A DNA stretch of 6,918 nt from JANNOG01 sp050329415 (lineage in GTDB: Bacteria; Actinomycetota; Actinomycetes; Actinomycetales; JBBAYJ01), in the NCBI GenBank assembly GCA_050329415.1, contig JBHJOS010000091.1:1-6918 (forward strand). Reading direction: 5' to 3'. Positions 1 through 5,429 of this stretch are shown here, piece by piece (within the stretch, counting starts at the first letter, position 1; the number at the start of each line of letters is the position of its first letter). The notes below the pieces were generated by a model. The model was not told where the DNA came from, did not search any database, and saw only the letters and a list, made by a program, of their open reading frames with translations. The position numbers were made by a program, and so were the translations under genes.

Positions 1-233
1 CGGGCGGCGGCGTCGCGCTCCTCCCGCTGCCGCCGGGCGGCGGCCTCGGCGCGTGCCTCCTCCGAGGCGCGCCGCAGGCCGTCGGCGTAGCCGGCCGCGA
101 ACCCGGCCGCGAAGGCCGGTCCCCCGGCGGCATCTCCGGGGGTGTCCCCGGGGGCGCCGCCGGGGGTGCCGACGCCCAGCCGGGGCAGGGGCAGCGGCCG
201 GACCGCCACGCCGGCCTCAGGCGACGAACTCAT
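1..233 (-). CDS. fliH: Flagellar assembly protein FliH, N-terminal part (cut by left window edge)
   Basis: FliH binds and restrains the export ATPase FliI and tethers it to the C-ring of the flagellar type III secretion apparatus, on the cytoplasmic side. Only the first 77 codons are inside the window. After a Pro/Gly-rich leader (about residues 1-40) comes a glycine-spaced segment, FAAGFAAGYADGLRRA (residues 41-56). G44, G48 and G52 form the GxxxG repeat typical of FliH. An Ala/Glu/Arg-rich stretch follows (residues 57-77), as expected for the coiled-coil stalk. The ATG at 233 overlaps the 3' end of fliG by 17 nt in another frame and is preceded by a G-rich tract (GGGGGCG), suggesting translational coupling. 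An in-frame GTG at codon 9 is a possible alternative start. Identification rests on the glycine repeat, the helix composition and the position right after fliG; it is good but incomplete without the C-terminal domain. Confidence 0.85.
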   Translation of the reverse strand, partial: MSSSPEAGVAVRPLPLPRLGVGTPGGAPGDTPGDAAGGPAFAAGFAAGYADGLRRASEEARAEAAARRQREERDAAA

Positions 234-1299
234 CGTCGCCCCCACGGGAGATCACGATCTGGCCGCTCTCCTCCAGCGACCGGATGGCCTGGACCACCTT
301 GGCCTGGGCCTCCTCGACCTCCGAGAGCCGGACCCGGCCCATGAGCTCGATCTCCTCGACGAGGTTCTGCGAGGCGCGCTCGGACATGTTGGCCAGGACC
401 TTGGCGCGGACCGGCTCGGTGACGCCCTTGAGCGCCCTGGCCAGTTCGTTGCTGTCGACCTGGCGCAGGACGAGCTGGACGGCGCGGTCCTCCAGGCCGG
501 TGATGTCCTCGAAGACGAAGAGCCGGCCCCGGATCTCCTCCGCGAGCTGCTTGTCGAGGGCGTCGAGGCCTTCGAGGATGGACCGTTCCGTCGACCGGTC
601 CGCCTTGTTGATGATCTCGACGAGCGGGTCGACGCCGCCGACCGCCTCATCGCTGCTGGTCGCGAGCACCGTCGAGGTCCGCCCGTAGAGGACCTGCTCG
701 AGCTGGCGCACGACGTCGGGGTCCAGGCGGCCCATGGTGGCGATGCGGTGGGCGATGTCGGCCTGGTTCTCCCGCTCGAGACCCGACAGGATGAGCGACG
801 ACTGCTCCGGCTTGAGGTGGGCGAGGACGACCGCGATGGTCTGCGGGTGCTCCCCGGTGAGCACCGAGAGGATCTGCTGCGGGTCCGCCTTGTGCAGGAA
901 CATGAAAGGGGACTCGACGCTGGCCTCGGCGACCCGGCCCAGCACCTTGGAGGCCTGGTCCTTGCCGAGCGAGCTCTCCAGCAGCGTCTGGGCGTAGTCC
1001 AGTCCGCCCGTGACGAGCCGCTGGTCGCTGCGCGCCATGCCGTGGAACTCGGCGACGACGTCGCGTACGACCTCCGGCGGCACCGAACGCAGCCGGACGA
1101 TCTCGGCGGTGAGCTCGTCCAGCTCGGGGCCGCCGAGCCGAGAGATGATCTTCGCGGATCGTTCCTTGCCGAGGTGGACCAGCAGCACGGCGGCCTTCTG
1201 GACCCCGGAGAGGGTGAGCTTCGGCCGGACGGGGACCACGGCGACGCCGGGACCGGCCGCCGGGCCGGCGGGCAGGGCGGGGGTGGCGGTGACGGTCAC
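217..1299 (-). CDS. fliG: Flagellar motor switch protein FliG
   Basis: FliG is the rotor protein that joins the MS ring (FliF) to the C-ring (FliM/FliN) and interacts with the stator to make torque. The 360-residue product shows the three expected domains. The N-terminal FliF-binding domain starts near residue 31 (SGVQKAAVLLVHLGKERSAK). The middle domain carries EHPQTIAVVLAHLKPEQ (residues 150-166). The C-terminal domain follows the GGVDPLVEIINKADRSTE linker/helix (residues 221-238) and includes the charged segment around EDRAVQLVLRQVDSNELARAL (residues 270-290). The end, GQIVISRGGDDEFVA, is typical. About 28 Pro/Ala/Val-rich residues precede the usual start of the fold, a little longer than in many homologues. 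The GTG start at 1299 is favoured because GGAGGG lies 8 nt upstream. It begins 3 nt after the fliF stop and overlaps fliH by 17 nt. Confidence 0.97.
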   Translation of the reverse strand: MTVTATPALPAGPAAGPGVAVVPVRPKLTLSGVQKAAVLLVHLGKERSAKIISRLGGPELDELTAEIVRLRSVPPEVVRDVVAEFHGMARSDQRLVTGGLDYAQTLLESSLGKDQASKVLGRVAEASVESPFMFLHKADPQQILSVLTGEHPQTIAVVLAHLKPEQSSLILSGLERENQADIAHRIATMGRLDPDVVRQLEQVLYGRTSTVLATSSDEAVGGVDPLVEIINKADRSTERSILEGLDALDKQLAEEIRGRLFVFEDITGLEDRAVQLVLRQVDSNELARALKGVTEPVRAKVLANMSERASQNLVEEIELMGRVRLSEVEEAQAKVVQAIRSLEESGQIVISRGGDDEFVA

Positions 1300-1302
1300 G
1301 GG

Positions 1303-2934
1303 TCAGGCCCTCCGGTCCGCGAGCCAGGTCCGCAGCAGCTCGGCCACCTCGTCGGGCTGGCGCTCGACGAGGGCGGCGACCTCCTCCGAGCGCGCCGCGC
1401 TCTCCAGCGCCGCTGCCTCCTGCTGCTGCAGCTGGGCCCGGCCGGCGTCCATGGCGGTCTCGAGGACCGCCAGCTGCCGGGCCTCGGCCGGTTCCTCGAG
1501 GCTGGAGATGTCGAGCACGTCGACGGTGGTGCGGCGGCGCCGGGCGGCGACGAGGGTGACGACGACCACCACGACGACGAGCGCCGCGAGCACCGCGGTG
1601 CGGATGATCGAGGAGCGCTGCTCGGCGGCGGCCGAGCCCGCCGCCTCGTCCAGGGCCTGCTGGGTCTCCTCGGCGGCGGTGGTGTCGAACGGCAGCCGGG
1701 TGACGCTCAGCTGGTCCCCGCGGGCCGGGTCGACACCGGCGGCGGCCGCCACCGACTCCTCCAGGGTGGGGATGTCGACGGCGCCCGCAGCCGCGGTGTC
1801 CACGACCACGCTGACCGACAGCCGCTGGACCGCGCCCGGAGCCGCGACGGTGCGCTCGGTGACCTTCCCGACCGCGTTGGTCGCGGTCCGGGTCTCCCGG
1901 GTGTAGGCGCTGTCGCCGTCCCCGCCGATCGGGACCCCGTTGTTGTCGGGGCCCAGGATCCCGCCCGGCACCGTCCCGGCACCGGTGTACTCCTCGGTGG
2001 TGGTCTCCTCCTGCAGGGAGGGGGTCTCCTCCTCGGCGACGAAACGTTCGGTGGTGGCCTCGACCGAGTCGAAGTCGAGGTCGGCGGTCACCGACGCCAC
2101 GGCGTTGCCGGGTCCGACGACGACGTCGAGCAGCCGCTGGATGTCGGCGGCCATGGCCGCCTCGAACTCCGCGGTGGCGTCGCCCTGGTCGGTGCCGGGC
2201 GCGTCGGCGCCGGGGGCGGACAGTAGCCGGCCCTCGCCGTCGACGACGGTCACGGCCCCCGGATCGAGGCCCTCGACACTGGAGGAAGCGAGGTTGACGA
2301 TCGACCGGACCTGGTCGCCGGAGAGCTCGGCGCCGGGCGCGGTGTCGACCAGGACGCTCGCCGTGGGCTGGCGGCTCTCGTCCAGGAAGACGTCGCGGGC
2401 CGGGATGGCGAGATGGACGACGGCGGCCTCGACCCCGTCGATGGCGCCGATGGTGCGCGCCAGCTCGCCCTCGAGTGCCCGCTGGAACGCCACCTGCTGC
2501 TGGAACTGCGAGGTCGTCACGCCCTGCTCGTCGAGCAGCGAGTACCCCGACTGGGAGGAGTCCGGCAGGCCCTGGGCGGACATCGCGATCCGCTGGTCGT
2601 AGACGTGCTCCCGGGGCACGAGGATGGTCCCCCCGCCGTCGCTCAGCTCGTAGGGGACGCCGGCGGCCGTGAGCTCGTCCACGATCGCCTGGGCGTCCGC
2701 GCCGGCCAGGTTGCTGTAGAGCGGGGTGAACTGCGGCTGGGCCGCCACGCGGCTGAGGACGATCGCTCCGGCCACCAGACCGACGGCCAGCAGGACGGTC
2801 ACGACCTTCTGGGGCAGCGGGAAGGCTGTCCAGGTCTCGGCGGCCCGCGACGCAAGGGCGCCGCCGCGCGCCTGCATGCCGGACCGGCCGGGCGCGTCGC
2901 CGCTGCGCCGGCCCGGTGCCGTGGCGGTGGCCAT
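1303..2934 (-). CDS. fliF: Flagellar MS-ring protein FliF
   Basis: FliF assembles in the cytoplasmic membrane into the MS ring, the platform for the rod, export gate and switch. The 543-residue length matches the family. A cytoplasmic N-terminus leads into a first membrane helix (about residues 44-63, VVTVLLAVGLVAGAIVLSRV). The YscJ/FliF ring-building region follows (about 66-240) with PLYSNLAGADAQAIVDEL and GYSLLDEQGVTTSQFQQQVA. Next comes the FliF C-region with an acidic, Thr/Glu-rich insertion (about 300-345). A second membrane helix (about 443-464), unusually valine-rich, is followed by RRRR as a positive-inside anchor. The extreme C-terminus, EEVAALVERQPDEVAELLRTWL (about 518-539), is the conserved FliG-binding helix pair. 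The ATG at 2934 overlaps the fliE stop by one base (TGATG); fliG starts 3 nt after this stop. Coupled translation is inferred. Confidence 0.98.
   Translation of the reverse strand: MATATAPGRRSGDAPGRSGMQARGGALASRAAETWTAFPLPQKVVTVLLAVGLVAGAIVLSRVAAQPQFTPLYSNLAGADAQAIVDELTAAGVPYELSDGGGTILVPREHVYDQRIAMSAQGLPDSSQSGYSLLDEQGVTTSQFQQQVAFQRALEGELARTIGAIDGVEAAVVHLAIPARDVFLDESRQPTASVLVDTAPGAELSGDQVRSIVNLASSSVEGLDPGAVTVVDGEGRLLSAPGADAPGTDQGDATAEFEAAMAADIQRLLDVVVGPGNAVASVTADLDFDSVEATTERFVAEEETPSLQEETTTEEYTGAGTVPGGILGPDNNGVPIGGDGDSAYTRETRTATNAVGKVTERTVAAPGAVQRLSVSVVVDTAAAGAVDIPTLEESVAAAAGVDPARGDQLSVTRLPFDTTAAEETQQALDEAAGSAAAEQRSSIIRTAVLAALVVVVVVVTLVAARRRRTTVDVLDISSLEEPAEARQLAVLETAMDAGRAQLQQQEAAALESAARSEEVAALVERQPDEVAELLRTWLADRRA
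1308..1313 (-). promoter_or_regulatory. Shine-Dalgarno of fliG
   Basis: On the minus strand GGAGGG lies inside the last codons of fliF, 8 nt before the GTG at 1299. It supports that GTG as the fliG start over the later in-frame GTG (codon 21) that would remove most of the Pro/Ala-rich N-terminal extension. Confidence 0.8.
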
Positions 2935-3284
2935 CAGACCTGCATCCGCATGATCTCGGAGAAGGCCTCGACGGCGCGGTTGCGGACCGTGGCGGCCAGC
3001 TGGGTGGCCAGTCCGGCCTCAGCGGCGGCGATGCTGTACTGGGTCGGGTCCGCGAGCTGTCCGCTGGCGGCCTGCACCGCGAGCGTGTCCGAACGCCCGT
3101 GCAGGGCCTGGAGATCGGTGAGAGCGGCGGTGAGACGGTCGCCGAAGGCCTCGCCGGTCGGCGTGGCCGCCGTCGCCGTCGGCTCCGCCGTCCCGGCCGG
3201 GGCGACCGCCGCGGTGGGCGTCGTCGGGGCCACCGGCAGGCCGGCCCCGACGCCGCCGAGGACGCCGACCGGTTGGACGCTCAC
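2934..3284 (-). CDS. fliE: Flagellar hook-basal body complex protein FliE
   Basis: FliE is a small exported protein that joins the MS ring to the proximal rod. I place the start at the GTG at 3284, giving 116 residues, the normal family size (about 100-120). The same frame stays open further upstream, but only as the shadow of flgC. The first 45 residues are Ala/Pro/Thr-rich and poorly conserved. From about residue 46 (GEAFGDRLTAALTDLQAL) the family core appears, and the C-terminus NRAVEAFSEIMRMQV is the hallmark FliE ending. The GTG shares GTGA with the flgC stop (4-nt overlap). The upstream Shine-Dalgarno is weak (GGGCCGG), so translation probably depends on ribosomes finishing flgC. The stop overlaps the fliF ATG by one base. 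Confidence 0.95.
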   Translation of the reverse strand: MSVQPVGVLGGVGAGLPVAPTTPTAAVAPAGTAEPTATAATPTGEAFGDRLTAALTDLQALHGRSDTLAVQAASGQLADPTQYSIAAAEAGLATQLAATVRNRAVEAFSEIMRMQV

Positions 3285-3682
3285 AGCGACCGGCCCAGGT
3301 TGACGGCGGCCGTGTAGGCGTCCCGGGCACGTTCGACGACGGCGAGGTTGGCCTGGTACCCGCGCTGAGCCATGATCAGCTGCGTCATCTGGCTGCCGAG
3401 GTCGATGTCCGGTCGCCGGACGTAGCCGCCGTCGTCGGCCAGCGGGTGCTGCGGGTCGTACACCAGCCGCCCGACGGGGTCGCCGAGCTCGATGCCGGCC
3501 ACCCGGGCCCCGCCCCGGCCGCTGCCGTAGTCGACCGCCTGGGCGACGACGTAGCGCGCCTGGAAGGCGTCCTCGGCCATCGGGCGGACGGTGTTGACGT
3601 TGGCGATGTTGTCGCTGACGGCGTCCAGCCACTTGCGGTGGACGGCCACGCCGGACCCGGCGATTCCGAAGACCCCGAACAC
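3281..3682 (-). CDS. flgC: Flagellar basal-body rod protein FlgC
   Basis: FlgC is a proximal rod subunit exported through the flagellar secretion apparatus. The 133-residue product has the rod-family N-terminal helix and motif (FGIAGSGVAVHRKWLDAVSD then NIANVNTV, residues 5-32). It also has the FlgC-specific segment DPQHPLADDGGYVRRPDIDL (residues 76-95), which leads into the C-terminal helix SQMTQLIMAQRGYQANLAVV (97-116), and it ends AVNLGRSL. The start is a GTG at 3682 with AGGGGGAG just upstream, and the gap to the flgB stop is 10 nt. Normally rod proteins have an asparagine-rich NTTR after the SDNIAN motif; here it reads NTVR, a mild variation. The stop overlaps the fliE GTG by 4 nt. Confidence 0.97.
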   Translation of the reverse strand: MFGVFGIAGSGVAVHRKWLDAVSDNIANVNTVRPMAEDAFQARYVVAQAVDYGSGRGGARVAGIELGDPVGRLVYDPQHPLADDGGYVRRPDIDLGSQMTQLIMAQRGYQANLAVVERARDAYTAAVNLGRSL

Positions 3683-3692
3683 GTGCTCCCCC

Positions 3693-4070
3693 TCAGCCGA
3701 TGGCGCGCATCGCGGCGCGGACGTTCTGGAAGCGGTCGTCGATGGCGCGCAGCATGAGCTGGTAGCGCAGGCCCGTGTCGAGGCTGATGAGCGTCTCCTG
3801 GTCGAGGTTGACGTTGTTGCCGTCCTGACGGACGGGCTCCAGCGAGCGCAGCACCGAGGACCCCGTGAGGTCGCGGGAGCCGGAGTCCGCCGCCTCGGCG
3901 AGGGCGGCCTCGAAGGTCACCCGGTTGGCGACGAAGCCGGGGGTCTGGAGGTTGGCGATGTTGTCCGCGGTGGCGCGCCCCCGGGCGCCGAGGCCGGCGA
4001 CGGCGGAGCGGAGCGCGGCACCGGTCACGCCCGGTGCGGTGCCGGGGATGCCGGGCACGGGTGTCGTCAC
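3693..4070 (-). CDS. flgB: Flagellar basal-body rod protein FlgB
   Basis: FlgB is a proximal rod subunit and the first gene of this flagellar operon. The same frame is open to about 4391, but the extra N-terminal part looks like translated leader (Pro/Arg/Gly-rich, no homology signal). The GTG at 4070 gives 125 residues, the usual FlgB size, and has GGAGGT 6 nt upstream, so I use it. Residues 31-58 carry the rod-family motif (ATADNIANLQTPGFVANRV). QDGNNVNLDQETL (about 82-94), followed by the helix TGLRYQLMLRAIDDRFQNVR, is the typical FlgB C-terminal region. The N-terminus (TTPVPGIPGTAPGVTG) is shorter in helix and more Pro/Gly-rich than in enterobacterial FlgB. flgC follows after 10 nt. Confidence 0.95.
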   Translation of the reverse strand: MTTPVPGIPGTAPGVTGAALRSAVAGLGARGRATADNIANLQTPGFVANRVTFEAALAEAADSGSRDLTGSSVLRSLEPVRQDGNNVNLDQETLISLDTGLRYQLMLRAIDDRFQNVRAAMRAIG

Positions 4071-4076
4071 GGATCG

Positions 4077-4082
4077 ACCTCC
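4077..4082 (-). promoter_or_regulatory. Shine-Dalgarno of flgB
   Basis: GGAGGT on the minus strand, 6 nt before the GTG at 4070. It fixes the flgB start and rejects the roughly 107-residue upstream extension that the open frame would otherwise allow. Confidence 0.85.
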
Positions 4083-4088
4083 GCTGCG

Positions 4089-4113
4089 GTCCCGGCGCGC
4101 AGGCGCGCGGGAC
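4089..4113 (-). promoter_or_regulatory. Strong hairpin in the flgB 5' leader
   Basis: Read on the minus strand (the flgB mRNA), GTCCCGCGCG pairs with CGCG-C-CGGGAC. This gives a 10-bp, nearly all-GC stem with one bulged base and a 4-nt loop. It ends 6 nt before the flgB Shine-Dalgarno (4077-4082), leaving the site itself single-stranded. No U-tract follows, so it does not look like an intrinsic terminator. It could stabilise the mRNA 5' end, keep the ribosome site open, or be a protein-binding element. The role is inferred; only the pairing is seen. Confidence 0.5.
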
Positions 4114-4131
4114 GTCGGGGACGGGGCCGGT

Positions 4132-4143
4132 CCGTGGCCACGG
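4132..4143. repeat. 12-bp perfect palindrome in flgB leader
   Basis: CCGTGGCCACGG is its own reverse complement and lies about 60 bases upstream of the flgB start. It could be an operator or chance; palindromes of this size are not rare in GC-rich DNA. Confidence 0.3.
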
Positions 4144-4222
4144 GTGAGCGATCCGTGCTCGTGTGGTGTGTCGTCGCCCGCGGGCCCCGGCTTGAGGCGT
4201 CCGGTCGGGTGAGGGAGGCGCC

Positions 4223-4259
4223 GCTGATGGCTGATGGCTCTACCTTCCTCGCACGGTAG
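4223..4259. repeat. Tandem 7-mer duplication followed by CTACC-N10-GGTAG inverted repeat
   Basis: GCTGATG is repeated directly (4223-4236, followed by GCT). It is immediately followed by the inverted repeat CTACC (4240-4244) and GGTAG (4255-4259) with a 10-base spacer. The 15-base half-site spacing is longer than the one-turn 10-11 bp expected for a simple dimer operator. The site is 170-190 bases upstream of flgB. Function unknown. Confidence 0.3.
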
Positions 4260-4444
4260 TTCCCGAGGTGACGCGAGGAGTCCGTGACCGGCAGTGAGGT
4301 CGGCTGCTGGCTGGCCCCCGAGCACAGGGCGGCCCGTCGGTGCTGCCGGGTCCGATCCTGCGTCCGTCTCCGGGTCCACTCTCGACGACACGGCTGTCGA
4401 GGCGCGCGTTGCCTCTCGTGCTAACCGCAGACCATGCTGACGAT

Positions 4445-5239
4445 GTGCGTTCAGTCCGCCTCGACGACGGCAATCGGGTAGGCCGAGGGTTGGTCGAGGA
4501 GGGGCCGGATGGCCCCCGTGTTCGCCCGTGGGGGGGCGACGTGTTCTCGACGGAGCCTCGCACCGCTGAGGAGGCGACGCTCGGTCTTGATGAGGTCCGG
4601 CTGCTGGCTCCCGTGGTTCCGAGCAAGATCGTCGTGATCGGGCAGAACTACATCGATCATGCGGCGGAGTTGGGACACACCGAGCCGGAGACGCTCCGGG
4701 TGTTCTTGAAGGCTCCCTCGTCGGTGGTCGGGCCGGGTGAGCCGATCGTGCTGCCGGAGGATTCGGGGGAAGTGCACTACGAGGCGGAGCTGGGGGTGGT
4801 CATCGGGCGACGGTGCCGGCGCGTGACTCAGGCGGAGGCCCTGGATTGCGTGTGGGGTTACACGTGCGCGAACGACGTGACAGCTCGGGACATCCAGCGC
4901 AGCACCGGGCTGGTCAGCTACGCGAAGTCCTTCGACACGTTCTGTCCGTTGGGGCCCTGGGTGGAGACCGACCTCGACCCGGCCGATCTGCGGATCACGT
5001 GCACGGTGAACGGGTTGGTGCGGAAGGACGGGTCGACGGCGTCGATGGTGTGGGGCGTCGCGGAGCTGGTCGAGCGTGTCTCGGCGGCCATGACGCTCCT
5101 GCCCGGTGATGTCGTCGTGACGGGCACGCCGGCGGGGGTCGGGGCACTGGCGGGTGGTGACGAGGTGTCGGTGAGCATCGAGGGGATCGGCACGCTGACG
5201 AACCCGGTCATCGGCCCACAAGCCGGGACGCAGCGGTAA
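4445..5239 (+). CDS. Fumarylacetoacetate hydrolase (FAH) family protein
   Basis: FAH-fold enzymes are cytosolic, Mg2+/Mn2+-dependent hydrolases, decarboxylases or isomerases of 2-oxo acids (acylpyruvase, fumarylpyruvate hydrolase, HpcE-type isomerase/decarboxylase). With the GTG start at 4445 the protein has 264 residues. A divergent N-terminal domain (1-50) leads into the catalytic FAH domain: GQNYIDHAAELG (66-77, with H72/E75 as the likely catalytic pair), FLKAPSSVVGPGEPIVLP (87-104), VHYEAELGVVIG (110-121, E113 and E115 as metal ligands), NDVTARDIQ (143-151, D144 as third ligand), AKSFDTFCPLGPWV (160-173, K161) and GDVVVTGTPAGVG (221-233). All expected catalytic positions are present, so it should be active. 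Substrate cannot be read from the sequence. The frame is open back to 4340; neither 4445 nor the GTG at 4418 has a clear Shine-Dalgarno. Third codon positions contain more A/T than in the flagellar genes. It stands alone, with no catabolic partner gene in the window. Confidence 0.93.
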   Translation: MRSVRLDDGNRVGRGLVEEGPDGPRVRPWGGDVFSTEPRTAEEATLGLDEVRLLAPVVPSKIVVIGQNYIDHAAELGHTEPETLRVFLKAPSSVVGPGEPIVLPEDSGEVHYEAELGVVIGRRCRRVTQAEALDCVWGYTCANDVTARDIQRSTGLVSYAKSFDTFCPLGPWVETDLDPADLRITCTVNGLVRKDGSTASMVWGVAELVERVSAAMTLLPGDVVVTGTPAGVGALAGGDEVSVSIEGIGTLTNPVIGPQAGTQR

Positions 5240-5254
5240 GAACCCCCGAGGCGT

Positions 5255-5414
5255 TCAGGCCCGGGTCTGGAGGACGTCGCGGAGGTGCTCGGCGTCGGGT
5301 GAGCGGCGGGCGTGAGCTGGCAGTGCTTGGTAGAAGGCCGATCCGTAGTGCTGGACGAGCCCGTGGCGGTGCCCGTCAGGTGCGGCCTTGACGTCTCACG
5401 TCCCGCCGCGCCAT
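5255..5414 (-). pseudogene. Frameshifted small gene downstream of the XRE/TPR regulator
   Basis: This unit lies between the two convergent large genes. On the minus strand an ATG at 5414 is preceded by AGGAGG with a 5-nt spacer and begins 15 nt after the regulator's stop. It reads MARRDVRRQGRT and meets a TGA (5378-5376). In the +1 frame a stretch with protein-like composition is open from 5395 to the TGA at 5257-5255 (46 residues). It contains HGLVQHYGSAFYQALPAHAR and then SPDAEHLRDVLQTRA, but no ATG, GTG or TTG. Joining the two at the TGA (ACC-T-GAC) would give a product of about 52 residues. I do not recognise the family. The good ribosome site, the amphipathic helical character and the operon-like position suggest a real small gene with a one-base indel. 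A sequencing error would look the same, and programmed +1 shifting is possible but unlikely. Confidence 0.5.
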
Positions 5415-5419
5415 GTCCG

Positions 5420-5425
5420 CCTCCT
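5420..5425 (-). promoter_or_regulatory. Shine-Dalgarno of the small frameshifted gene
   Basis: AGGAGG on the minus strand, 5 nt before the ATG at 5414 and just after the regulator's stop codon. It is the best ribosome site in the right half of the window and the main reason to treat the short reading frame as a gene. Confidence 0.6.
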
Positions 5426-5429
5426 GCCG

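Larger units (their letters stand above)
4071..4444. other. Divergent intergenic region between flgB and the FAH gene
   Basis: 374 bases without a convincing gene. Open frames exist but only through the lack of stop codons in GC-rich DNA. From left to right it holds the flgB Shine-Dalgarno and hairpin, a 12-bp palindrome (4132-4143), a short GCCCGCGGGC palindrome (4176-4185), a period-7 duplication (4223-4239) and a CTACC/GGTAG inverted repeat (4240-4259). It must contain the flagellar operon promoter unless that lies beyond it. A weak FliA-like arrangement on the minus strand (CTCG at 4322-4319, 14 nt, GCCGAC at 4304-4299) is the best I see. For the rightward gene, TGTCGA (4395-4400) and TGCTAA (4419-4424), 18 nt apart, are a poor housekeeping-type candidate. 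Confidence 0.6.

Noticed and set aside
142..2226. 694-codon open frame on the plus strand opposite fliG and fliF
   Set aside because: It is the antisense shadow of two certain genes. Its product is Gly/Arg/Asp/Leu-rich with no recognisable domain, as expected from GC-rich codons read backwards.
2934..3632. 232-codon version of fliE
   Set aside because: The extra N-terminal part is flgC read in another frame (Arg/Pro/Gly-rich). The GTG at 3284 gives the family's normal size and overlaps the flgC stop.
4176..4185. GCCCGCGGGC palindrome
   Set aside because: A 10-bp GC palindrome is expected by chance in this composition and has no positional support.
3693..4391. 232-codon version of flgB
   Set aside because: The upstream part lacks rod-protein features and includes the leader hairpin. 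The GTG at 4070 has an ideal Shine-Dalgarno and gives the normal length.
4451..5221. 256-codon minus-strand frame across the FAH gene
   Set aside because: It is antisense to a gene with intact catalytic motifs, and its product is Arg/His/Asp-rich low complexity.
4340..5239. Longer FAH protein starting at the ATG at 4340
   Set aside because: The added 35 residues are Pro/Ser/Arg-rich and unlike FAH N-termini, which normally begin about where the GTG at 4445 lies. There is no ribosome site near 4340.
5240..5270. Possible bidirectional terminator between the convergent genes
   Set aside because: I found only the short CCCGGG palindrome and no stable stem with a T-tract on either strand.
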